NCBI RefSeq assembly: GCF_016865485.1
Contig: NZ_AP024452.1
Coordinates: forward strand, 1,882,501 to 1,946,500
From: Luteitalea sp. TBR-22
GTDB lineage: Bacteria > Acidobacteriota > Vicinamibacteria > Vicinamibacterales > Vicinamibacteraceae
Length of the DNA: 64,000 bases
Direction of reading: 5' to 3'
A model generated the notes under the pieces. That model saw nothing but the letters and a program-made list of their open reading frames with translations, searched no databases and was not told the DNA's origin. This document shows positions 27,598-34,294 of this stretch, piece after piece (position 1 is the first letter of the stretch; every line of letters begins with the position of its first letter). Made by a program: the position numbers and the translations under genes.

Positions 27598-28612
27598 GGA
27601 GGTGCAGGCGCACTGGTCGGCCGGGTGGGCCGTCCTGTGCGACGCCCTCCACGCCCTCGGCGACAACGACCTGCAGCGCACCGTCACCAGCCGTGGGCAG
27701 GCCCTGCAGGTCGCGCAACTCGAGGGGCCGCGGCACCGGGGCAGGTCACCAGGGTCGTCGCTGCTGTGGGGCCTGCTGCTCGCGCTGTGCACGGCAGGAC
27801 TCGCCGCAGCCCAGTCGCCTCCGGCGGGCGCCTCGACCTCGGCGTCGGCGCAAGCCACGCCCGCAGCGCCTGGCGTCGTGCTCGCGCACACCGAGCACCG
27901 GACGATCAGCTCGAGCGCGATCGGCCAGCGCTACGAGCTGCTGGTGTCGCTGCCCGAGGACTACGCCACGTCCGGCCGGGCCTATCCGGTGCTCTACGTG
28001 CTGGACGGCTGGCATTTTCCGCTTCTGGCCTTCCTCCAGAACAACATTGCCGTCTCCAAGCGGATGCCGCCGGTCATCAGCGTGACCATCAGCCACGGAC
28101 CAACAGACGCCAAGGCGTTACGCGACAGGGACTTCACCCCCAAGCCGATGGCCAACAAGCGTGGGTCGGGCGGGGGCGCGGCGTTCCTCGCGTTCCTCGA
28201 GCGGGAGCTGATCCCGTGGGTCGATCGCACGTACCGGACCGTGCCCACCGACCGCGCGATCCTGGGGCACTCGCTCGGCGGCCTGTTTGCGCTGTACGCC
28301 GTCGGGCAGCGGCCGGCGCTGTTCCAGCGGGTCGTCGCGGCCAGTCCGGCGTGGCTGCCCGACAACGCCGAAGTCATCGCCTCGCTCGAGAGCCTGCGCT
28401 CGGGCGGCGCCCCTGTCCGCCTCGACATCTCGATTGGCGACGAGGAGCCGGGCGTTGCCAACGTCGCGGCCTTCGCCGCTCGGCTCGACCAGGCCAGGCT
28501 GCCGAACCTGACCCATCGCTTCACGGTGTATCAGGGCGAGAACCACAACTCGGTGCGGTTCGCATCGATTCCTAACGGGCTCTACTGGCTCTATCGCGCA
28601 GGGCACCCATGA
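27545..28612 (+). CDS. exported alpha/beta-hydrolase, putative esterase family
   Basis: A 355-residue protein. From about residue 115 it is a PF00756-type esterase with nucleophile Ser in LGHSLGGLFALYAVG, catalytic His in YQGENHNSVRF and YPVLYVLDGWHFP before it. The first 17 residues (TVRFFTMAMAIGVSAL) nearly duplicate the leader of the PQQ dehydrogenase at 28802. A second signal-peptide-like segment (LLWGLLLALCTAGLAAAQ) at about 75-93 suggests the original start was further in, and that the present N-terminus was grafted by recombination. AGGAGG precedes the ATG. The substrate is unknown. Confidence 0.8.
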   Translation: MTVRFFTMAMAIGVSALAEVQAHWSAGWAVLCDALHALGDNDLQRTVTSRGQALQVAQLEGPRHRGRSPGSSLLWGLLLALCTAGLAAAQSPPAGASTSASAQATPAAPGVVLAHTEHRTISSSAIGQRYELLVSLPEDYATSGRAYPVLYVLDGWHFPLLAFLQNNIAVSKRMPPVISVTISHGPTDAKALRDRDFTPKPMANKRGSGGGAAFLAFLERELIPWVDRTYRTVPTDRAILGHSLGGLFALYAVGQRPALFQRVVAASPAWLPDNAEVIASLESLRSGGAPVRLDISIGDEEPGVANVAAFAARLDQARLPNLTHRFTVYQGENHNSVRFASIPNGLYWLYRAGHP

Positions 28613-28761
28613 CGTCGATGACCCGCGCACGGATGGCCGCCATGCTTGCGCGTGGAGTCCTCGCCGTGGCGCAGGCGCAGGCCCCCGCGGGCCGTACGCC
28701 GATCGATGACCTGCCACCCGCAGAGCCGATCAACTGGCGCGTGCAGAAACTCGTTCCATGA
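28609..28761 (+). CDS. 50-codon mini-ORF, possible gene remnant
   Basis: The ATG overlaps the esterase stop (ATGA). The product would have a signal-like start (TRARMAAMLARGVLAVAQAQ) and a short tail (DDLPPAEPINWRVQKLVP). I see no family. It may be the 5' remnant of a deleted exported protein, left beside the direct repeat at 28776. Confidence 0.3.
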   Translation: MTSMTRARMAAMLARGVLAVAQAQAPAGRTPIDDLPPAEPINWRVQKLVP

Positions 28762-28775
28762 CAGCCATGCCGAAC

Positions 28776-28853
28776 GTGGAAGAAGCGATAGCGGAGGCAT
28801 CATGAGAGTCCGGTTCTTCGCGATGGCCATGGCCATCGGTGTGAGCGCGCTTG
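28776..28853 (+). repeat. direct repeat flanking the esterase gene, copy 2
   Basis: GTGGAAGAAGCGATA (28776-28790) repeats the last codons of the gene ending at 27503. Bases 28802-28853 repeat the leader of the esterase gene with about four mismatches. Here the block supplies the ribosome site and signal peptide of the PQQ dehydrogenase. Confidence 0.8.
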
Positions 28854-30787
28854 TCGGTGTGGCAGCGGTCCAGGACGCGGACTCGAGCTGGCCGACGTAT
28901 GGCGGCAGCCCGGCCAGCCTGAAGTACGCGCCGCTCGACCAGATCGACCGCACCAATGCTGGCGCGCTGACGATCGCGTGGCGCTGGCGATCGATCGACG
29001 AGGACACGAAGCAGGAGGTCGGCGTACGGCCGTGGCTCTTCGAAGCGACGCCGCTGCTGATCGGCCGCACCTTGTACCTGAGCACGGGACTCGGCCAGAT
29101 GGCCGCCGTCGACGCGGCGACGGGCCGGACAATCTGGACGCACGACCCGAAGACCTACCGCAACCGCGTCACGCTGTATGGCTTCACCCACAGGGGCGTG
29201 GCCTACTGGCCCGGCGCACCTGGTGTCGGCGCGCGCATCCTCATGGGCACGGTCGACGGCTACCTGCTCGCCGTCGACGCGGACACCGGCAAGCCGTCGG
29301 CAGGCTTCGGGCGCGAGGGACGCGTCGACCTGCTCGAGGAATGGCCAGGTGTCGAGCGGCGCCTCTACACGGTCACGTCCCCGCCGATGGTGGTGGGCAA
29401 CGTCGCCGTGGTGGGCTCGGGCCTGTCCGATGCGATCAGCCCGACCAAGGGGCAGCCCCCTGGCGACGTCCGCGGTTTCGATGTGCGCACGGGACGACGA
29501 CTCTGGACCTTCCACTCGGTGCCGCGTGCCGGGGAAGTCGGCCGTGACACCTGGGAGGAGCGATCCCTGCAGTCGCCGCGCGGGGTCAGCGCGTGGACGC
29601 TTTTCAGCGCCGACGAGGCCCTCGGCTACGTCTACGTGCCCTTCAGCGCGCCGGCGAGCGACTACTACGGCGGCGATCGCCACGGCGACAACCTGTTCGG
29701 ATCCAGCATCGTGTGCCTCGAGGCGGCCACGGGCAAGCGCGTGTGGCATTTCCAGACGACGCGCCACGACGTGTGGGACTACGACCCACCCGCAGCGCCC
29801 ATCCTGACCGACCTCACAGTGCAGGGGCGACGCGTCAAGGCGCTCGTGCAGGTCGGCAAGACCGGCTTCGTGTTCGTCCTGGATCGCGTCACGGGTGCGC
29901 CTGTGTGGCCGGTGGTCGATCGCCCTGTTCCGCAGGGCGGCGTGGATGGCGAGTTGCCCGCCAAGGCGCAGCCCGTACCGACGCGGCCGCTGCCCATCGA
30001 TCGCCAGGGCGCCAGCGAGGCGGACCTCATCGACTTCACGCCAGCCCTGCGGGCGCAGGCCCTCGAGATCTTCCGCACGTACGACAGCGGGCCGCTCTAC
30101 ACACTGCCCTCGATGCGCGGCGCCATCTCGCTGCCGGGCGCGCAGGGCGGCGCCAGTTGGGCCGGCGCGGCCTTCGATCCCGAGACGCAGATGCTCTACG
30201 TGCCGTCGATCACGCGCCCCACCGTCGTCACGATCTACCCGAAGGATGATCCGCGATTTGCCGACCGCGACACCACCGATCGGTACCACGGCTACCGCCA
30301 AGTCCTGCTCGGTCCTGAAGGGCTGCCCCTGTTCAAGCCACCGTTCGGGCGCATCACCGCGATCGACATGGGAACGGGCGACCACCGCTGGATGATCCCG
30401 AGCGGCGAGGGGCCGCGTGACCATCCGGCGCTCCGCGACCTGAAGCTGCCGCGCCTCGGGTGGCCGCTCCGCACGTTCGTGCTGGCCACCCGCACGTTGC
30501 TGTTCGCAGCGCAGGAAGGACCTGTGGGGCCAGAGCGCAGCGCGGACGGCCACCTGGAGGCCGATCACACGGTGCGTGACGCCAGCCTGCGGGCCTACGA
30601 CAAGGCGACGGGCGCCGACGTCGCGCGCATCGACCTGCCGGCCAATGCCACCGGATCGCCCATGACCTACATGGTGGGCGGCCGTCAATTCATCGTCGTC
30701 GCCGTTGGCGGGTCGAACCTGCCGGCGGAACTCGTGGCGCTCGCGCTCGACCCGGGGCTGCGACGCCCTCAGGCACCGGCCCGCTGA
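28802..30787 (+). CDS. PQQ-dependent dehydrogenase (membrane/periplasmic quinoprotein), paralogue 1
   Basis: A 661-residue exported protein with an N-terminal leader (FFAMAMAIGVSALVGVAAV). The body is an eight-bladed quinoprotein propeller beginning WPTYGGSPASLKYAPLDQID, with repeated W-motifs such as AVDAATGRTIWTHDP, AVDADTGKPSAGFG and CLEAATGKRVWHFQTT. It oxidises alcohols or sugars with pyrroloquinoline quinone and passes electrons to quinone or cytochrome. The substrate cannot be read from sequence. GGAGG precedes the ATG. The next gene is a paralogue, 12 nt away. Confidence 0.88.
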   Translation: MRVRFFAMAMAIGVSALVGVAAVQDADSSWPTYGGSPASLKYAPLDQIDRTNAGALTIAWRWRSIDEDTKQEVGVRPWLFEATPLLIGRTLYLSTGLGQMAAVDAATGRTIWTHDPKTYRNRVTLYGFTHRGVAYWPGAPGVGARILMGTVDGYLLAVDADTGKPSAGFGREGRVDLLEEWPGVERRLYTVTSPPMVVGNVAVVGSGLSDAISPTKGQPPGDVRGFDVRTGRRLWTFHSVPRAGEVGRDTWEERSLQSPRGVSAWTLFSADEALGYVYVPFSAPASDYYGGDRHGDNLFGSSIVCLEAATGKRVWHFQTTRHDVWDYDPPAAPILTDLTVQGRRVKALVQVGKTGFVFVLDRVTGAPVWPVVDRPVPQGGVDGELPAKAQPVPTRPLPIDRQGASEADLIDFTPALRAQALEIFRTYDSGPLYTLPSMRGAISLPGAQGGASWAGAAFDPETQMLYVPSITRPTVVTIYPKDDPRFADRDTTDRYHGYRQVLLGPEGLPLFKPPFGRITAIDMGTGDHRWMIPSGEGPRDHPALRDLKLPRLGWPLRTFVLATRTLLFAAQEGPVGPERSADGHLEADHTVRDASLRAYDKATGADVARIDLPANATGSPMTYMVGGRQFIVVAVGGSNLPAELVALALDPGLRRPQAPAR

Positions 30788-30799
30788 GGGGCAGGCATC

Positions 30800-32785
30800 A
30801 TGCAAAAGAGCCTCTGGAGCTACTTCACGTCGTCTTCGTCCGGGTTCGTGCTGCTCGCGCTGCTCGTCGCCGGCCTCGGCGTCGGCGCATCGCAGCAGAC
30901 GCCCGGGATTGGGAAGGGCGAGTGGCGCGCCTACGGCGGCGACCTCCACGGCACCAAGTACTCGCCGCTGAACGAGATCGATGCCGGCAACGCCAAGGAC
31001 CTGCGCGTCGCCTGGCGGTGGACCTCGCCAGACAACGCAGTGGTCGCCACGCAGCCCGGGCTGCACCTCAACCTGTTCGAGGGCACGCCCGTCGCGCTCG
31101 ATGGGCATCTCTTCGTCGCGACCGGTCTCCACCAGGTCGCGAGCATCGACGGCCGGACGGGCGCGACGCGCTGGGTCCACGACCCCGGCCTCTACAGGCG
31201 CGGCACGCCGCAGCGATTGGGCTGGGTACACCGGGGCGTCGCGCTCTGGGCGGCGGGTCGCCGCGTGTTCCATGCCACCGGCGAGGGCTACCTACTCGCG
31301 CTCGATGCCGACACCGGCAAGCCCGTCCCGGGGTTCGGCGCCGATGGGCGGGTCGATCTGCTCGCCGGGCTTCGCCGTCCGGTCGCGCGGTTCGAGTTCG
31401 GCGTCAACTCTCCGCCGATCGTCGTCGGCGAGGTCGTGGTGGTCGGCTCGTTCGTGCAGGACGGCTGGCTCAAGAAGGAGGGTCCCCCGGGCGACGTTCG
31501 CGGCTACGACGCGCGCACCGGCCGCCTGCTCTGGACGTTCCACACGGTGCCCGACGCCGGCGAGTTCGGCACCGACACCTGGCTCGAGGAGTCGTGGAAG
31601 TACAGCGGCAGCACGAACGTGTGGACCGTGATGAGCGCCGACGAGGCGCTCGGCCTCGTCTATCTCCCCACGAGCACGCCGACCAACGACCACTACGGCG
31701 GCCATCGGCCCGGCGACAACCTGTTTGCCGAGAGTGTCGTGGCGCTGGACGCCAGGACGGGGAAGCGCCGGTGGCACTTCCAGGCGGTGCACCACGGCAT
31801 CTGGGACTACGACCTCCCCGCTGCGCCCGTGCTCGCCGATGTGACGATTGGCGGTCGACCACGCAAGGTGCTGGCGCAGGTGTCCAAGCAGGCCTTCGTG
31901 TACGTCCTCGATCGAGAGACGGGCGTGCCGATCTGGCCCATCGAGGAGCGACCCGTCGCGCCATCGACGGTGCCGGGCGAAGTCCTGTCGCGCACCCAGC
32001 CGTTCCCGACTCGGCCGGCGCCGTTCGACCGACAGGGGATCACCGTCGACGATCTCATCGACTTCACGCCCGCCCTGCGGCGCGAGGCCACCGACATCCT
32101 GAGCCGCTTCGACAGCGGGCCGCTCTTCACGCCGATCTCGGAGCGGGGCGCCGTGGTCATGCCGGGCGCCGTCGGCGGCGCGAGCTGGGCAGGCGCGGGT
32201 CTCGACCCCGAGTCGGGCCGCCTGTTCGTGCCGTCGGTCAGCATCCCGTACGTCATGCGGTCGCGGGCGCTCGACCCCACCCGGTCGGACATGCGCTACG
32301 CGTCGTTCGGCCTCGACCGAGTCCCCCTCGGCGGTCCGCAGGGGCTTCCCCTCACCAAGCCGCCGTACGGCCGCATCACGGCCATCGATCTCGGCACCGG
32401 CGAGCACGCGTGGGTCATGCCGCACGGCACGGGACCGCGCGACCATCCAGCGCTGGCGTCGATGCAGTTGCCGCGGCTCGGCTGGCCCGCGCGCGGGTTC
32501 GTGCTCGTCACGCGCACGCTGCTCTTCGCGGCACAGGAGCCGGAGATCAGGGGTGGTTACTCGGCCGAGACCAACGCGTGGGTGTACACCGCACGCACGC
32601 GGACGCCGCTGTTGAGCGCGTTCGACAAGCGCACCGGAGAACTCCTGGGCGAGCTCGCCCTGCCCGCCAACGCCGGCGGTTCACCGATGACGTTTTCCGC
32701 CGGCGGGAGACAGTACATCGTCGTGCCCGTGGGCGGCGGAGGTGTGCCAGCCGAACTCGTGGCGTTGTCGCTCGGCGGAAAGTAG
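30800..32785 (+). CDS. PQQ-dependent dehydrogenase, paralogue 2
   Basis: A 661-residue quinoprotein, the same length as its upstream neighbour and clearly a tandem duplicate. It starts with a hydrophobic segment (GFVLLALLVAGLGVGASQQ), then WRAYGGDLHGTKYSPLNEID and propeller W-motifs (SIDGRTGATRWVHDP, ALDARTGKRRWHFQAV). Paralogue 2 has DNLFAESVV where paralogue 1 has DNLFGSSIV, and a different leader, so the duplicates probably act on different substrates. The two genes form an operon with the VOC gene. Confidence 0.88.
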   Translation: MQKSLWSYFTSSSSGFVLLALLVAGLGVGASQQTPGIGKGEWRAYGGDLHGTKYSPLNEIDAGNAKDLRVAWRWTSPDNAVVATQPGLHLNLFEGTPVALDGHLFVATGLHQVASIDGRTGATRWVHDPGLYRRGTPQRLGWVHRGVALWAAGRRVFHATGEGYLLALDADTGKPVPGFGADGRVDLLAGLRRPVARFEFGVNSPPIVVGEVVVVGSFVQDGWLKKEGPPGDVRGYDARTGRLLWTFHTVPDAGEFGTDTWLEESWKYSGSTNVWTVMSADEALGLVYLPTSTPTNDHYGGHRPGDNLFAESVVALDARTGKRRWHFQAVHHGIWDYDLPAAPVLADVTIGGRPRKVLAQVSKQAFVYVLDRETGVPIWPIEERPVAPSTVPGEVLSRTQPFPTRPAPFDRQGITVDDLIDFTPALRREATDILSRFDSGPLFTPISERGAVVMPGAVGGASWAGAGLDPESGRLFVPSVSIPYVMRSRALDPTRSDMRYASFGLDRVPLGGPQGLPLTKPPYGRITAIDLGTGEHAWVMPHGTGPRDHPALASMQLPRLGWPARGFVLVTRTLLFAAQEPEIRGGYSAETNAWVYTARTRTPLLSAFDKRTGELLGELALPANAGGSPMTFSAGGRQYIVVPVGGGGVPAELVALSLGGK

Positions 32786-32808
32786 TCGGCGGTGGATTGG
32801 ACGGGCAC

Positions 32809-33282
32809 ATGATTGCAGGCGCGCGCTATGGCCACACCAACCTGATTGCCACCGATTGGCGTCGGCTGGCGCAGTTCTATCAGGAGCTGTTCGGCTGCAC
32901 ACCGGTCCCGCCGGAACGCGATTACGGGGGACCGGATCTCGAGCGCGGAACAGGTGTGCCTGGCGCGGCACTTCGCGGCGTGCACCTGCGACTGCCGGGG
33001 CACGGCCCCGATGGCCCGACGCTCGAGATCTTCAACTACACCATCCTGCGCGACAGGCCAGACGCGGCGGTCAATCGCCCGGGCTTCGGTCACATCGCTT
33101 TCGTCGTGGACGACGTCAATGCCGCTCGCGAGGCGGTGCTCGCCGCAGGAGGGCAGCCGATTGGCGAAGTCGTCACCTTGACCACTACCGTTGGCGCCCG
33201 ACTGACCTGGGTGTACGTCACCGACCCCGAGGGCAACATCATCGAGTTGCAGAGCCGAGTCCTGACGGGCATGGGATCGTGA
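32809..33282 (+). CDS. VOC-family (glyoxalase/dioxygenase-like) protein
   Basis: A 157-residue cytoplasmic protein with the paired beta-alpha-beta-beta-beta modules of the vicinal-oxygen-chelate family: ARYGHTNLIATDWRRLAQFY with metal His, LEIFNYTIL with Glu/Asn, FGHIAFVVDDVNAAREAV with the second His, and VYVTDPEGNIIELQSR with the terminal Glu. It probably binds a divalent metal. Substrate unknown. It follows the second PQQ dehydrogenase by 23 nt. A TTG at 32797 is an alternative start. Confidence 0.8.
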   Translation: MIAGARYGHTNLIATDWRRLAQFYQELFGCTPVPPERDYGGPDLERGTGVPGAALRGVHLRLPGHGPDGPTLEIFNYTILRDRPDAAVNRPGFGHIAFVVDDVNAAREAVLAAGGQPIGEVVTLTTTVGARLTWVYVTDPEGNIIELQSRVLTGMGS

Positions 33283-33308
33283 GTCGGCGGACTGTTGGAG
33301 GGCGTTCC

Positions 33309-33443
33309 ATGCCGATGTGGCGTGTCCCAGCTGCCCTGGTCACCCTGGTTGTCGCAGGCGCGCGGGCGCGCTGGGCCTGGCGTCGGTCTGCCGTCGCTGA
33401 GCGGGAACCTCGCGGGGCCGTCCAACGTCCCGGAACACCATGA
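33309..33443 (+). other. 44-codon ORF, probable remnant
   Basis: The stretch between the VOC gene and 33493 holds an ORF that starts with a signal-like segment (MWRVPAALVTLVVAGARA) and then turns into Arg-rich sequence. I see no family and no strong ribosome site. It may be the decayed start of another exported protein. Confidence 0.25.
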
Positions 33444-33492
33444 CTCGTTCCGAGCGATTGGATGGGCAGCTTTCACGAGAGAGGCGGCAGGC

Positions 33493-34032
33493 ATGACGAC
33501 CGGACACGCGTGCCTGCTACTGATGTTCACCCTGGTTTGTTCGGCCGCTGGCCTGCAGGCACAGGAGAAGGTCACCGAACGCACCGTGAAGCTGGCGGCG
33601 GGAGCGCAGCCGCCGCAGGCCACGATCTCGGACGTGGCCTGGCTGGAAGGCCGCTGGGCCGGCTCCGCACTTGGCGGCGAGACCGAGGAGATCTGGAGCG
33701 GTCCGAAGGCCGGGGCGATGATGGGGATGTATCGCCTGGTGCGTGAGGGCAAGGTCGTCTTCTACGAGATGCAAGCGCTCGTCGAGGAAGGCGGCAGCCT
33801 CGTCCTGCGACTGAAGCACTTCCACGCCAATCTCGCCGGGTGGGAGGAGAAGGCGACGACCGTCGACTTCCCCCTCGTGGCCCTCCGTGACGGGGTGGTC
33901 CAGTTCGAGGGCATGTCCATGCACCGCGACGGCGCCGACAAGCTGATCGTGTATCTCGCCATCCAGGCCAGGGACGGCACGGTGCGCGAGGAGACGTTCC
34001 GCTACACGAAAGTCCGGCCCCCGATGCCATGA
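33493..34032 (+). CDS. exported DUF6265-like protein
   Basis: A 179-residue protein with a signal peptide (residues 1-22, LLLMFTLVCSAAGLQAQ). The mature part has the DUF6265-type lipocalin-like pattern: ISDVAWLEGRWAG, EIWSGPKAGAMMGMYRLV, FYEMQALVEEGGSLVLRLKHF and a C-terminal ETFRYTKV. Function unknown; such proteins resemble small beta-barrel binding proteins. A weak GGCAGG site precedes the ATG. It is the last gene before the kinase region. Confidence 0.7.
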   Translation: MTTGHACLLLMFTLVCSAAGLQAQEKVTERTVKLAAGAQPPQATISDVAWLEGRWAGSALGGETEEIWSGPKAGAMMGMYRLVREGKVVFYEMQALVEEGGSLVLRLKHFHANLAGWEEKATTVDFPLVALRDGVVQFEGMSMHRDGADKLIVYLAIQARDGTVREETFRYTKVRPPMP

Positions 34033-34065
34033 TCTGCCCGGGCGGGCGAGACTCGGAGCTGCAGC

Positions 34066-34081
34066 TATACTTGAGCTTCGC
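34066..34081 (+). promoter_or_regulatory. promoter of the plus-strand kinase operon
   Basis: TATACT (34066-34071) is followed by exactly 10 nt and the TTG that opens the first kinase-like reading frame. The minus-strand operon has TATAAT at 55015-55010 with the same 10-nt gap to a CTG. A transcript would start 3-4 nt before the start codon, so both operons appear near-leaderless with non-ATG starts. No -35 box is evident. Confidence 0.55.
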
Positions 34082-34294
34082 TTGTCCCTGCCTCCCGGTA
34101 CACGTCTCGGTGCGTATGAGGTCACCGCCCCGCTCGGCGTGGGCGGCCCGCCTGCGCTCGCGCGTGATTCGGGCGAGCTTCGGCGAGGTCTCGTCCGCCG
34201 TCGCCGCGAAGCGGCTTCGGCGAGACCACGCCATAGCTCCGCTCGAATGGCAGCCGAGCGGAGGCGGGCCGTCGCCCAGAAGAGGCCACGATGA
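34082..34294 (+). pseudogene. truncated kinase leader ORF A
   Basis: The first 22 codons read SLPPGTRLGAYEVTAPLGVGG, the N-terminus of the local kinases up to the glycine loop. The frame then runs into palindromic, Arg-rich repeat sequence (GLVRRRREAASARPRHSSAR) and ends at a TGA overlapping the ATG of kinase 1. It is 70 residues long and homologous along its whole length to ORF C (51956-52165). No kinase activity is possible. It may survive as a translated leader that couples initiation of kinase 1, or it may be a recombination scar. Confidence 0.7.
34145..34290 (+). repeat. palindromic repeat element inside kinase leader ORF A
   Basis: About 145 bp following the glycine-loop codons are shared with 51960-52105 (other strand). 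The element contains a 9-bp hairpin CTCCGCTCG/CGAGCGGAG (34237-34245 and 34255-34263) and a GGTCTCG/CGAGACC inverted repeat. A shorter relative is at 42560-42632. Confidence 0.7.

Noticed and set aside
28609-28761. Functional small secreted peptide
   Set aside because: Start codon overlaps the esterase stop and the sequence has no family; beside a duplicated segment it is better read as a remnant, so it is kept only as a low-confidence feature.
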